Assembly: GCF_046630445.1 (NCBI RefSeq)
Contig: NC_092338.1
Location: 154,056,501 to 154,120,500, forward strand
Direction: 5' to 3'
Length of the DNA: 64,000 nucleotides
From: Rutidosis leptorrhynchoides
Lineage: Eukaryota; Streptophyta; Magnoliopsida; Asterales; Asteraceae
Shown in pieces: positions 47,893 through 61,112 of the stretch. The first letter of the stretch is position 1. Every line of letters begins with the position of its first letter. The position numbers were made by a program, and so were the translations under genes. A model generated the notes under the pieces. The model saw only the letters and a list, made by a program, of their open reading frames with translations, was not told where the DNA came from and ran no database searches.

Positions 47893-48398
47893 ATAAACAC
47901 GTTTTAAATACATGTTTTATTTTAATGCGAGTTATTTATATATTTAATTCTAACAATTAATATTCTAACTTATAGTATATATTCAAATTATGTTATTTAA
48001 ATAAAAATATTTTAATAATCAATTTCTATTATATTGAAAAACGTTTTCGCACGTTTGAATCTAAATCAATAGAATACTATAAAATTTAGTTCTCCACTAA
48101 CTTTTGTCTAATTCCCATTAATTGACACTTTGTTCTTACCTGTGGTATACATTATCATCTATTCTAAATACTATTAAAAAGGAAAAGATTTCTTAAATCA
48201 AAGTGGACTTCACAACAGAGACCCATAAACATATCACAATCTTTGTGGGATTTGATAAATGATAAAAATATCTTTTAATTCAATCGTTTGACATTATCTT
48301 TTAATTCCGTAGCTAAATAAATCAAATAGATATTAAAACCAATAAGTTTGATATACAGTATAATACATTTAATACTTTGTTAACGTTTTCAAGTTATC

Positions 48399-48402
<4 letters not shown>

Positions 48403-48492
<90 letters not shown>
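48403..48492. repeat. (TA)n microsatellite
   Basis: About 88 bp of TA repeats inside solo LTR 3, near its minus-strand start. Confidence 0.97.
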
Positions 48493-48494
<2 letters not shown>

Positions 48495-48666
48495 CATATA
48501 ATTGTTCGTGAATCGTCGAGAATAGTCGAAGGGTAATTGAATATATGAAAGTAGTTGAAAAATTTTGAGATTCACTTTACAGACTTCGCTTATCGTGTCG
48601 AAAATATTAAATCATATAAAGATTAAGTTTAAATTTGGTAGAAATTTTCGGGTCGTCACACATATG

Positions 48667-50369
48667 ATGTTATAAAATATAAAATAACTCATGTGTATGA
48701 TGTTATAAATCTCAAGCTCATAACTGACAAATTAAGTGTGAATGTCGTCAGAGTATTACATTAGAAAGTGTTTATGTAAAATTGTTTATGATCTATTCGA
48801 ATCTTATATTAGGCTATGGAGATGATGTAATAAAAAGCCCACTCCCTTTGTAAAAAAAAATAAAAAAAATAGAAAAAAGGAGAGCCCATTTGCTGATGTC
48901 ATATATATTTTACTTTTAGAATTATTTTTAAGATACTTTTATAAAATTTAAGGTATTACAAAAAAAAAATCAAAAAAAAAAAATTAAGAAGTAAGAAAAA
49001 AAAAACGATGGCAGCTTTTTTAAAAAGATTCACGCGTGATTTTATAAAGCATGCCAAATTTTTTGAGACTCTCAAAATTTTAGGGTATTGCTAAATATAC
49101 CGATGAGAGAGAAGATATATCGATGAGAGAGAAGGTTCATGAAAATTCATACCGTATAAAAAAAAAGTCAAACTTTTACCCACTGTTTTTGTCAGCTTTT
49201 TGTTGTGGGCTTCCTAGAAAATTACATTTACTTTTTATACAATCAATACAACTCCTGTTCTTATTGTAATTAATTTAATTTTAAAAAATGATTTAATGTA
49301 AGTAAATGTAACCTCTAACTAGAATTTTTGGAAACAACAAGTAATTAAACTTCTTGCTTTTAAGTAATCTTTATATATATTTGTTAAAAATTAGTACAGT
49401 AACAATAAACACACTAGCAAAATTATACAAGCATTAATCATAAAAAATACAAAATTTTAACCTGGTGTGCATCACAATCATCTTCATCCTTCATCCTTGT
49501 ATCATTGTAAGACCCTTTATATCTTTTTTTTTTTCTTATTATTTTCTTTTTGTCTTTGTATATTTTAGTTTGGCTTCATATATTGAGTCAGTAGCCTGAA
49601 TGAGTTGGGACGGAGGTGGTGGGACGGTAGTGGTGCTGCAGTGGTGGGTATGGGCGGATCTCCATAGGTGCAACCGGGGTTAGATACCCCCGGTGCCTCC
49701 AAAATTTTACTGTGTATTTATTTATAGATTTAAAGCTGGAAAAAAAAATCTGGACATCAATGGAAGAAATTGAGTTCCATGAAGATTTTGAAGAAATTGG
49801 GGGTCTGGGAGATTTGGAAAAGAGGATGGCAGGACCCTCCACTTGTACTTTTATCACCAATTTTCATTTAGAGTCCTTTGTTTTTTGCTCAATATTTATT
49901 TTAATAATAAATTTTAATAAGCTACCTCTTATTTTGTTGCTTTGTTTTTCGTTTGGGTAGTATACACATTAACATATAGTCTTGTGTTCTATACGTAAAA
50001 ATATCAGACTTGTGTTGTATGGATAAATAATGAGCAATTTTTTTTAAAGAAAATACATGCATATGTTGTTCTTAAGTTAGTGGTGGTGTTGTGCTAACCT
50101 CAAATATAACATCGATTGAAATGAGTCTAAAATTAATAGGCAGAATATAAATTAGTTACATTATATGCCCTCAAATACTTTTTTTTTCTTTTTTCATTAA
50201 TTAATACACCTTAAGTTATTATAATGATACTGAACATAGTACGAGGTGACTATATTTTTTAATATTTATGTAATAAGTTTTAATTTTAACTATATTTTTT
50301 ATTCTAACTATAGATAGATGTCATTTTTCAGTGAAATATTTATGTAATTTTTTTAACTATTATTTACAG
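48667..50369. other. Intergenic DNA left of the MULE pseudogene
   Basis: No supported gene. It is AT-rich with poly-A/T tracts. Short open frames around 49588-49960 have no recognisable motif. A MULE terminal inverted repeat could lie in this stretch but could not be identified without its partner, which is beyond the window. Confidence 0.4.
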
Positions 50370-52564
50370 ATGTCACTTTTTAGCGAAAATGACTCAATTG
50401 AAGGAGGTAACTTTTATACGAGGACATCAGAATTTATAACTAATCAGGTACAATGTCTAACAACAAAAAAGTAAAAAAAATTAATAAATAAGTTATATAA
50501 TGCTATATTAATATTAATATTAATATCGATGATAAAAACATTTATCAGACGTTTGGGTCCTATGAAGAATTAAGGGATTGGGTACGAAACCTAGCATACT
50601 CACTTGGCGTTGTCGTTGTCACAAAAAGGTCGAATAAAAATTATTCTGGTTTCGTCTATAGAGTCGTATTGATGTGTGATCGTAGCGGCCAATATAATGT
50701 TAAAGATTCAAGTAAAGTTTCTGGTACTAAAAAAACCGATTGTCCATTTGAGTTATAATGCAGATATTCTAATGAATATAATTCATGGACATTAAGGGTA
50801 ATATGTGATGAACATAATCATCAACTTGTACATTATATGGAGGGTCATCCGTATGTAAGGAGACTTTCTAATAATGAATTAAGTTTCGTTAAAGATATGA
50901 CAATGATGAATATTCTACCACGTATATTCTATATGAAATTAAAAGGCGGAACTCAAGAAATGTGTCTACCATCAAGAATATTTACAACGCACGTAATAAA
51001 ATTCGCATGGTCGAGCAAGTTGGCAAATCTCCAATGCAGGTCCACATGTCCGTTTTGCATTCTAAAGGTTATGTCTATGACTTTACTACATCTGCTTTAA
51101 ACGAGTTATAAAATTTATTTTTCGTTCATCCAACATCATACAATATTTGGCGTACATTCCCACACGTGTTAATTATAGATGCCACCTACAAAACGAACAA
51201 GTACAAACTGCCTTTTGTTCAGATTGTTTGTGTAAATTCAACCAAGAAGACATTTTCGATTGCTTTTGCCTTTATGCATAATGAAAATACAGTTAACTAT
51301 ACATGGGTCTTGAACTGTCTAAAGTCAACGCTGGAGAACTGCATGCTCCCGCGTGTTATAATTACGGATAGGGAAATGGCTCTAGTGAATGCATGCAAAG
51401 AAGTTTTTTCGGATGCTACTCGATTACTTTGTAGGTGGCACATTGAGCAGAATATAATAAAGAAGTGTAGGCCAACTATTAAGATAAAACGTGATTGGGA
51501 TGAATTTTTTTCGTTATGGAAGTTACTAGTAAATTCAATGACGCTGGAATCATTCCTTATAAAATATCCACGTAGACGTGGACTACGTACGTCTTCTATA
51601 TTCACATTTAATATATTCTATTTGACCTCGATTATTTTCTTTTATATTTATAATACGGTTTTTTCCTAGGTGTTTTAGAATACATAAAGAAGAATTGGTT
51701 GAACGAATTCAAAGAAATGTTCGTGTCTGTCTGGATCGATCAACATCTCAACTTTGGAAATAACACAACCAATAGGGTTGGGAGTCAACACGCGAAGTTA
51801 AAAAAACATTTGGTGGGTGCAAATACTAGTTTGGATAGATTTTTAGGTTGTATTGATCGAATCGTGCAGTCGCAAGATACAATAATTAAAAAAAGTTTGG
51901 AACGTAGTAGAATTGTTCTTGTTCAACAGTATAACCTCCGATATTTCAAATTGTTTCACGGTTTTGTTTCAAATGAAGCTCTCCAAATGCTTAATGAATA
52001 ACATGAATGGTTGAAGGATCACCAGGTAGAATGTGGTTGCCGACTTCGCACCTCTTGTGGTTTACCTTTTGCTTGCGAACTTTCGTGGTATATAAATTCA
52101 GGTAAGTATACAAATTTAATTAATTGTTTCAAGATGTTAACTTTTAATAATTTGTTTAAAATAATACTTATAGTTATTTGTTATTTAAATTTGAATGCAG
52201 ATCAATATGTTTCTTTGGAATCAATAGATATTTTTTGGAGGACGCTTGATATTTCATCATCAGCATGTATGGAAAATGACGATGTTAGCTGCGATAATGA
52301 GCTACAAAATTTTAAAGAAGAATTTAAGAAACAAAGCAAAGTTGGGAAGAAAAGTTTGTTAAGAAAACTGAAGGATATATTCAGTCCAAGTGGTCAAGGC
52401 ACTCGGGAACCACAAGTTAAAAAAAAATCATCGTGGACGACCAAGCTCGAAGAAATCACAAAAACAAAGGTGTGCTGATCCAGTCCATCAAGATTCTCAC
52501 AGATATAGTTGTTCTGCCATCCCCGAGTTTATCAGGTCTAATTCAGTTAGAGAGCCAGCAAGAC
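50370..52564 (+). pseudogene. MULE/FAR1-type transposase pseudogene, 3' truncated
   Basis: Exons run from ATG 50370 (to 50447), 50549 onward, and after an intron at about 52101-52200. Domains in order: FAR1-type DNA-binding zinc finger (GSYEELRDWVRNLAY, then CDEHNHQL); MULE transposase with IIDATYKTN (about 51170), TDREMALVNA (about 51363) and CRWHIEQNI; a TNRVGSQHAKLKKHL segment where the family has TNRxES.H, so the third catalytic residue Glu appears replaced by Gly; a SWIM-like CGCRLRTSCGLPF; SIDIFWRTLDI; and a GRP-rich tail. Lesions: TAA at 50756, a shift near 50970, TAA near 51107, TAA near 51999 and a shift in the A-run near 52430. Element C cuts it at 52565. A domesticated FAR1-like gene is unlikely given this decay. 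Confidence 0.88.
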
Positions 52565-53479
52565 TGTGATGACCCAGAAAATTTTGACTTATTCTGAACC
52601 AAATTCTCGACATGGTTTAATATTTCTGACACGATAAGCAAAGTCTGTTAAACTGAATCTCAAAACTTTTGAACTATTCAATTACCCTTCAATTGTTCTC
52701 AACGATTCGTGAACAATTATATGTAAATAGATACATATACTATAACTTGAAAACGTAACAAAGTGTTGAGTATACGGTACTGTGCATTAAACTTGTTGGT
52801 TTGAATATCTGATTGATATATTTGACTACTGAGTTAAAAGATTATGCCAATCGATTGAATTAAAAGATATTTATTGAGTCCCTTAAGAATTATAATTTTA
52901 TTACGAGTTTCTGTTGTGAGGTCCACGTTGATTTGGGAAATCATTCATGTTTAACGGTATTCGGAATAAATGGTAAAGTGTTTGTTTAAATAACGTAATT
53001 TGGACACATACAATAATAAGGAATATTAACTGTTATAAGGAATAAATTGCGATGTGTATTTTAAAACGTGTTTATAAATATTAAGAATAGATATTAACTT
53101 GGTTATGAAACGTTTGATAAATACTATTATATTAATAAATAACGAGACAATGATTTATAGAAGTAAATGACCAAAATACTCGAAAGATTAAGATATACTT
53201 TGAGTGATATAGTTTATTGATAATTTAAGACTATATTTTGACAAAGGTACGAGTCACGAAACGTAAAGTGATAGTTTTCTAAGCATACAAAAATGCGTTC
53301 AAGAAACCGGAACCGGGGCATAAGTCGAGTGACAACGTACGAGACATCGGAACAAAAATTTCAAGTCAACTATGCACGAGAATATAATATAATATATAAT
53401 TAATTAATATAAATTATATATTAATAAATAAATATGTCCACAAATAAGAAAACAAAAGTTTGTGAGCTGGATCAGAGGG

Positions 53480-53527
53480 CCATGCGATCGCATGGCCTTG
53501 AAGCACAAATCCCATGCGATCGCATGG
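53480..53527 (+). promoter_or_regulatory. Paired CCATGCGATCGCATGG palindromes (LTR of C)
   Basis: Perfect 16-bp palindromes at 53480 and 53512, 32 bp apart, the second about 25 bp upstream of a TATA-like TATAAATT. Sequence and spacing equal the pair in element B although the surrounding LTR has diverged. Confidence 0.65.
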
Positions 53528-53616
53528 GGTGCTTTTTCAGAAAAGGTTCTATAAATTGCACGATTTCAGTTCTGTTTTTCTCACACTCTTAATATTACTC
53601 TGTAAGTATTTATTTA

Positions 53617-53679
<63 letters not shown>
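53617..53679. repeat. (ATT)n microsatellite in LTR of element C
   Basis: About 62 bp of ATT repeats at the position where B and solo LTR 1 also have ATT runs. Confidence 0.95.
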
Positions 53680-55366
53680 GATTAATATTATTATTAATCT
53701 TATTATTATTAGTATTATACATAAAATACTACGACGAGGTTATGAGCGTGTCACCTTCAAAATGGGTTTTCGAGCGGGATAGAACTAAGGAAATTATGGG
53801 TTATAGCTATGGAGGTTATGGGTAATCTTCGTGGGTATTGTTCGCAAGTCAAACCTAGTGTTTATCATCTCTGTTACGTCTACGTACTGTCCTACAATAT
53901 TGAATCTCAATATTGATACGTAAGCACTCATATTTTATCTTTTATATATTAATTATGTATCCATGTCTAGTGCTCGAGTATATATATTTGTGCATGCTTG
54001 TATGCCAAATTTCGTCGTTAAACAGTTTATGATGAATCACTAATTAAATACATATATTACTGATAAAAGGTTTATGATATGCATGTTTTTGGAAAGCTGG
54101 CGAAAAATCAATAACTTTTCATTTAGATATCGAATAGTTTCGATGAACGGATTGAAAGATATGATCAACTGAATTATGATTGACGTTAATTTAAATTGCT
54201 TTTGAATCTGCAATTAAGATTTAAACAACTTGTTTACGAGATTGATAAAATGGATTTTTAAATATTACCAGCCGAGTAAATGAATTCTTATATAAAGCAC
54301 GTATCGTTTTGTTGAACTATTGTCAAAATTGACTTTTTGAAACGACTTTGGATAAATTTTGTATGTCGATCTCGAGCATTAGGATTGTGATATACTATGA
54401 CCAGACCTAGCTTGATAGACATTTATTGACCAACATATGTTCTCTAGGTTGAGATCTACGGTTAATTTTGCATTCCGAGTTTCGGTCACATTTTGGTGAA
54501 CGACTTTATATGCTGCTAAGGTGAGTTTCATTTGCTCCCTTTTTAATTGCTTTTGCAATCTATATTTTTGGGCTGAGAATACATGCACTTTATTTTAAAC
54601 GCAATGGATACAAGTACATACTAAATTCTACACTGAGTTTGAACCGAAAATCCCTTAGCTTTGGTAACTAGTAACTGCCAGTTATAAGAACTGGTGGGCG
54701 CGAGTAGTAGTATATGGATCCATAGGGCTTGATATCCCCGTCCGAGCTAGAGCACTAGCCTTTTAACGGACGTATGCTATTTGAGAAGCGTACACGTTGG
54801 TTTGCGTGTATTATTAAGATGATTATACAAAGGGTACAAATTATATATATGTTAAGTTTAGTTACCAGGGTGCTCAATTTCGTAGAATATTTTGATAAAC
54901 GTTTCTAGATGAAACAACTGAAATCTTGTGATCCACCTTTATATACAGATTATGCGAAACACTAAAACTATGAACTCACCAACCTTTGTGTTGACACTTG
55001 TTAGCATGTTTATTCTCAGGTTCCCTAGAAGTCTTCCGCTATTTGCTTATATGTTAGACAAGCTATGTGCATGGAGTCTTACATGGCATATTTATCAAGG
55101 AAACGTTGCATTCACCAAATCTTCACCATGTATCTTATTTTGACTGCATTGTCAACGGAATTACTATTGTAAACTATTATTTACGGTGATTGTCTATATG
55201 TAGAAATCATCAGATGTCGAAAACCTTTGATATAAATATTCATTTATGGTGTGTCTTTTCAAAAGAATGCAATGTTTACAAAACGTATCATATAGAGGTC
55301 AAATACCTCGCAATGAAATCGATGAATGACGTGTTCGCCATATGGATTTAAAGCGATCATCACAGT

Positions 55367-55378
55367 TTGTATCAGAGC
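55367..55378 (+). other. Primer binding site of element C (one mismatch)
   Basis: TTGTATCAGAGC, differing from TGGTATCAGAGC of A and B by one base, two bases after the LTR end. Confidence 0.85.
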
Positions 55379-55750
55379 GTTGGTCCTAGCGAACCAGGTC
55401 TTGCATGAGTGTGTCTAACTGATAGTTGTTAAGATGCATTAGTAAGTCTGGACTTCGACCGTGTCTGCATGTTAAAAGTTTTGCTTATCATTTCTTGTCA
55501 GAAATTACATGCTTATCATTCTTAAGTCTAGACACGTTTTCCTGCATTTATTGTATAAATAGTGTATAGACAAAAATTCATATCTTAGCGTATCTGTTAC
55601 TGTAAACTTTTCTTGACACCTTCAGAAAATTTCTCCGTAATTTACGGGATTTTGGTATTATATATACATATGTAAATTATGTATTGAAGAGTACCAATCT
55701 AAATTCTATAATCTATTTCATATCAAAAATCATCTATCTAATTATACAAG

Positions 55751-56311
55751 ATGGGTCCCGTATATAGTTCAAATTCCTTAAATTTCGACAGCTATTTCGA
55801 TATGGATATTCACCTGAACTCTGAAGAAAGTGTAACCGGAATGGATCAACCAATCAGCCATCACCTATTCTGGATGAATTGGGGATGGGTTCGTAGCCTA
55901 CTTAATCATTGGAGACAAGAAGAAGGTGATCCCTTCCATCCACCACATTGCCCTCTTGGCGAAGAACCTGAAGCACTTACCGGCGAACCTGTTCGAGACA
56001 CCATTTTCTCTCTCATTTCCAGAGTATCTCGTCACGATAATATACTATCTCAAATTCTGGATCTTATTCATCCGCTCGTCCGAACCGCCAATCATCCCGG
56101 TGTAATAGAAGAAGTCAACGAGCTTCAAACTCGGGTAGTGGCTTTGGAGAACATGGTGCAAAGGTTACAAGCACCAGCAGCAGCACCGGCAGCAACACCA
56201 CCACCATCAGCAACACCAACAGTACCATCACCACCACCAACAACGACATCCGCATCCCATACCTCAACATCACAATCTGTACCTCGAACATCAATGTCAT
56301 ACGCACCATAG
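55751..56311 (+). CDS. Conserved ORF of non-autonomous retrotransposon, function unknown
   Basis: An intact 186-codon frame 386 bp after the 5' LTR. N-terminal acidic/Ser part, then DQPISHHLFWMNWGWV (about residues 32-47), a Pro-rich PFHPPHCPLGEEPEAL (about 63-78), a helical region IFSLISRVSRHDNILSQI and DLIHPLVR, a coiled-coil-like heptad stretch VNELQTRVVALENMVQRL (about 122-139) and an Ala/Pro/Thr/Ser-rich tail. Element B has a broken orthologue. It occupies the place of gag, and a helical part followed by a coiled coil could serve RNA packaging or oligomerisation, but it has no zinc knuckle or recognisable capsid motif. I do not recognise the family. Its being open here but broken in B agrees with former or present selection. 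Confidence 0.65.
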   Translation: MGPVYSSNSLNFDSYFDMDIHLNSEESVTGMDQPISHHLFWMNWGWVRSLLNHWRQEEGDPFHPPHCPLGEEPEALTGEPVRDTIFSLISRVSRHDNILSQILDLIHPLVRTANHPGVIEEVNELQTRVVALENMVQRLQAPAAAPAATPPPSATPTVPSPPPTTTSASHTSTSQSVPRTSMSYAP

Positions 56312-56446
56312 TTACCAAGAAATACCAGCAACAATAACCGATGAAGTATTAATTCATTTCCCCTGAAGAAATTTTATGTATATTTAATATATATGAATTT
56401 TGAAATCAAAATAAATCTTTTCGTACTAAGCTATTACATGTGAATC

Positions 56447-56468
56447 TTAACTGGTAGGTACTACTCGG
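56447..56468 (+). other. Internal PPT-like motif 1 in element C
   Basis: TTAACTGGTAGGTACTACTCGG, identical to the first motif of element B, after the ORF. Confidence 0.55.
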
Positions 56469-56945
56469 TTAGTTCATATTACTAATATGCAATGATGTAC
56501 ATCCTTCCTTAACAACTTAACCATTGTTAACTACAATCTCTGTTTCAACCCAATGAATTCCATTTCATAATAAACCAAGTGTATTAATCAATTACATAAT
56601 TGATTTTACATTTTCAATTTCGATATACTCGAAACTTTCCAGAAAACATCATCTGTGCCTTGTAGGGATCACAAAAATTCCACGAGCACCAACATCCTTC
56701 ACCGAAGAATATCAATAAGAATAAATAATGAAGTGCTGATTTCATTAGTGAAAAACTCCGCAAAGATTATGTAATCTTTAATGTTTTAGAGATTAATCAT
56801 TTCTAAGTCAAGCCGAAAATCAAATGAGCTTAATATGATATTAACTCATTAAATCTGTATTAGATCTGAAGAAAATATACATACATATATTTTCATAAAG
56901 ACGGTAATAAAAATTCTTTTGTACAAAGTATTAATTGTGAAATCT

Positions 56946-56966
56946 TTAACGGGTAGGTACTACTCG
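56946..56966 (+). other. Internal PPT-like motif 2 in element C
   Basis: TTAACGGGTAGGTACTACTCG, equivalent to element B 41251-41271. Confidence 0.55.
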
Positions 56967-59111
56967 AGAAATATTTAAGTTCACAATTAATATGTTACAC
57001 TGTACATTCTTCAATTTTGATTCAAAAATCATTAACTATACTCACTATCTTCACAATGATACACAATCATTTCATACAAATTCAATCACATATTCTTATA
57101 TCGACGGATCAGAATCCAAGCCATAACTCTGAACCGGTGACATCATTCTTAGATCTCTACATCTTTCAAAGCTATACTTTGACTTCAAAACTATGCAAGA
57201 TCCTTTAGCATTGTTTTTACCAAAAATTGTGAAGACCCGTCCTAATCCATCCGGACGAAATCCATATCGATTATAAACGATTCACAACAGTTGATTACAT
57301 CGCGAGATACTTGACCTCTATATGATACATTTTACAAACATTGCATTCGTTTTTGAAAAGACAAACTTTCATTACATCGAAAGTTGACAGGCATGCATAC
57401 CATTTCATAATATATCCAACTATAATTGACTTGATAATAATCTTGATGAACTCGACGACTCGAATGCAACGTCTTTTGAAATATGCCATGAATGACTCCA
57501 AGTAATATCTATAAAATGAGCAAATACACAGCGGAAGATTTCTTTCGTACCTGAGAATAAACATGCTTTAAAGTGTCAACCAAAAGGTTGGTGAGTTCAT
57601 TAGTTTAACTTAAACAATCGTTTCCATCATTTTAATAGACCACAAGATTTCAGATTTCCATTTCTCATAAACATACGTCCCATGCATAGAGACAAAAATA
57701 TCATTCATATGGATTGAACACCTGGTAACCGACATTAACAATATGCATATATAAGAATATCCCCATCATTCCGGGATCCTCCTTCGGACATGATATAAAT
57801 TTCGAAGTACTAAAACATCCGGTACTTTGGATGGGGCTTGTTGGGCCCGATAGATCTATCTTTAGGATTCGCGTCAATTAGGATGTCTGTTCCCTAATTC
57901 TTAGATTACCAGACTTAATAAAAAGGGGCATATTCGACTTCGATAATCCAACCATAAAATGTAGTTTCACGTACTTGTGTCAATTTCGTAAAACAGTTAT
58001 AAAAGTTGCGCATGTATTCTCAGCCCAAAAATATAAAGGGTAAAAAGGCAAATGAAACTCACGATACTGTATTTTGTAGTAAAAATACATATGACGTCAT
58101 TGAACAATGCAGGGTTGGCCTCGGATTCACGAACCTATATCAATTGTGTATATATTAATACGTATAATGTAAGTTACAAAATTTCATTTATTAATATGTA
58201 TTATTTATATATTATAGTTTTGTAGAATTTATTCTAACCTTTATTTTAAAACGTATACTTATATTATATTTTAAGTTATATTTTATATATATATATCGAT
58301 TTTATGTATATATATCTATAATGATTTACGTTTATATAAATAGTGACATTAATATATTTATATACATATATTTGTGGTTAGTATTGTATTTATAAAATTT
58401 TATTAGTTTGTTATGTGAATTATTAATACAATCCTAGTATATACCATAAGTATATATATAGTGTACAAAAGATTTATTTGTTAAAATAATAATTTAGATA
58501 ATAATGATTTACTAATAATAATAATAATTTTATTAATAATGATAATACTAATAGCAAAAAAAATAAAAATGATAACTGTTAATGATACTAATAATAATAA
58601 CTCTAAAATAATATTAATACTAATACCATACTTATGTTAATAATAAGGGTTCTAATATTTATAAAATGATAAATGATAATCATAATAATACTAGTAAATA
58701 TTAATGATGATACTGATAAATATGATATTATTAATTGTAAATGTACTGATGATACTATTATTTATAAACCGGTACAAATTCTAATATTGATGATAATAAT
58801 ATATTTTTATTTCCTTCATAATAATAATAATAATGATAATCATAATCATAATCCTAATGATGATAAAATACTAAAATGATAAGTTTATTACTAATAATAA
58901 TATTATTAATACCTATCATAATAATAATAGTAATGTCTATAATACTTTCAAATATGATAACAAGTATGATACTAATAATAACAATAACAATAACAATCAA
59001 AACAATCACAATAATAATAATAATACTAATAATAATTAATATATAATAACAATAATAAAATTAGAAAAGAAAACTACCTCACATGAAAAGAGTTTCAAAA
59101 AAAAAAAAAAA

Positions 59112-59185
59112 AAAAACTACCGTCCTCTGGACTCGATCTCGTGACCACATGCTCACACGCAAACACTCTCGACCATCCCACCAAT
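59112..59185 (-). repeat. tRNA-like B-box segment inside LTR of element D
   Basis: On the minus strand, GGTGGGATGGTCGAGAGTG is followed about 30 bp later by GATCGAGTCC, a B-box-like sequence, and then an A-run (visible as poly-A/T nearby). It suggests a decayed tRNA-derived SINE within the LTR. Weak evidence. Confidence 0.35.
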
Positions 59186-60095
59186 TCTGATTCTCTGTAC
59201 TAATATCGAATTTAAATTTTATATATAAACTGTTTTTCTTCTATTCCTCTTCTTCTCCACAAGTCTCATGGATTCAACAAAACATCAATAACCAAAAAAA
59301 AAAAAAAAAAAAAAAAAAATCAGGGTTCCTTTTAAAGCTTCAAAACATTACAGAAAAAAAATAATTTGGGTTCTAAAATAAAAAAAAAAAAAAACACTAA
59401 AGGCCTACTGCAGCGTCGGTTCTTGGAACAAAACAAAAAAAAAATTGATTTCGTAATAGATAACATTATAGATAATGTTTATAACACGAAATAGTTTTCT
59501 AAACATGTATAAAAACTACTGGAATCGTCAATTTGATCAGAAACATATACACGAACGCGAATTTGTCTCAAGAACAATTGTTGACTTTTTTTAAACTAAA
59601 CTTTGACTTCAAAATTCAAGATCGATATAAAGATTTGAGAGTTGAGATTTTGCAGATAGATTCAAAGAAAGATTTCTAACCTTTCTGCATTTTTAGATTT
59701 TGAAACTTTATTCGAAATTGAATTAAGAGAAAAAAAAATTGGAGCGTGCAGAGAAGAAGAAAAAAAAAATATCGCTGTGCTCTTTAATCCCATTGGATTT
59801 CCTTTTTATTTGATTTGCAATTATACATAATCATTTTGTAATAATAGAGATCGGTTGATAAAAAATGGAGAAAATGTCAACACAGGTTCACGAGTTTGGA
59901 GCAGGAAAGAAACAAAAAAAATAATAATAATAGAGATAAAGGATACAGAGGTCAAGCGTATAATATAGATCCCTACTGTTTTTTTTTAATTAATAATAAT
60001 AATATATAATAACAATACTATTAATATCTAATAATATTAATAAAATTAATAATAATGATAAATATAATATTAATGATAATAATAATTGTAAAAAT

Positions 60096-60096
60096 G

Positions 60097-60152
<56 letters not shown>
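60096..60152. repeat. (AAT)n microsatellite in LTR of element D
   Basis: About 56 bp of AAT repeats. Similar shorter runs occur at 58500-59040. Confidence 0.93.
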
Positions 60153-60154
<2 letters not shown>

Positions 60155-61075
60155 CATACTAATTATGATAATATTAATATTTTATCGATAATAATAATAT
60201 TAGTAATAATAATCTAATTTATACATCCAATTTCATCTTTATATGATATAAAGTGATATTATGAATACAAATATTGATATTTGACGATACAAATAACATT
60301 ACTACAACAACTATATTTGTATTTAAATTTAATTTATTAATATCATCTATTATTATGTAATATTTAATAATTATGTAATATGTATTGTAACATATACTGA
60401 ATATTATATATTTATGCATTTTAATATAAATATATTATAATATTTATTTACATACTAATTATATTATACTTATGTATGTAATTATGAAAAATATAAATGT
60501 TTTATATATGTAAGTATTATATATATTTATTAAAATAGTACATTATTTCATCATAGATATATTATAAATTTCTACATATACATAATATAATAATTATGTA
60601 TAAAATCATATATATATAGTTATATTTATGTATATATGTATACTACCATATATATAAAATCATGTTTTAAATGTTGAGTAGATGATTAATTATGTATATT
60701 AAACAATTAACTACAAAGTATAACATTGTACATTTAATATTTTGATAACGTTGGTAAAATATGTTTGAATCATTTATATACAATATACTATATATATTCA
60801 AAATGAAAATCTTTAGTTATTAAATGTTATCTTTTATAATAACAAAATTACTTAATAGTTCATTAATACTAATATAATTAGTTTTATATATAATTATTTA
60901 TATTTACATTCTTAGTTACAATTAAAGGTTCGTGAATCGTCGGAAATAGTTAAAGGTCAAATGTTATCATGAAATAGTTCAAACATAATGAGACTCGGTT
61001 TAATAGACTTTGCTTATCGAGTCGAATCATATAAGATTATGTTTAAATTTGGTCGGAAATTCCCGGGTCATCACA

Positions 61076-61112
61076 GTACCTACCCGTTAAAGAAATTTCG
61101 TCCCGAAATTTG
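61076..61112 (-). other. Polypurine tract region of element D
   Basis: Reverse complement of AAATTTCGGGACGAAATTTC plus TTTAACGGGTAGGTAC, adjacent to the LTR start. It fixes the minus orientation of the element. Confidence 0.8.

Larger units (their letters stand above)
36331..48661 (-). mobile_element. Solo LTR 3 (minus strand), interrupted by element B
   Basis: On the + strand it runs from TGTGATAACTCG to GGGTCGTCACA, flanked by perfect CATAT duplications at 36326-36330 and 48662-48666. Removing element B and its extra target copy (36557-45987) leaves 2900 bp. Read on the minus strand it begins TGTGACGACCCG. It carries the shared inverted-repeat modules (46107-46122 and 46563-46576), a Stowaway insertion (47183-47454) and two long TA runs, which indicate some age. 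Confidence 0.92.
52565..55364 (+). repeat. 5' LTR of element C
   Basis: 2800 bp, TGTGATGACCC to GATCATCACA. Contains the palindrome pair (53480-53527), a TATAAATTG box near 53550, an ATT run and the inverted-repeat modules at 54573-54586 and 55014-55029. Confidence 0.93.
52565..57227 (+). mobile_element. Element C: non-autonomous LTR retrotransposon, interrupted
   Basis: 5' LTR 52565-55364, PBS, then an interior homologous to element B (intact ORF, two PPT-like motifs) up to 57227, where inverted element D is inserted. The remaining interior and the 3' LTR lie outside the window. It is inserted in the MULE pseudogene; the bases before it are AAGAC, the expected target duplication, which cannot be verified here. 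Confidence 0.9.
57228..61075 (-). repeat. LTR of element D
   Basis: 3848 bp. On the minus strand it starts TGTGATGACCCGGG and ends GGGTCTTCACA. The inverted-repeat modules lie at 57551-57566 and 58020-58033. The centre (58480-60200) is rich in AAT/ATA runs and poly-A tracts. The paired palindromes of B and C were not found here. Confidence 0.88.

Noticed and set aside
49588..49960. Two overlapping frames of 82-90 residues
   Set aside because: No recognisable domain, opposite-strand overlap and no splice or promoter context; treated as chance.
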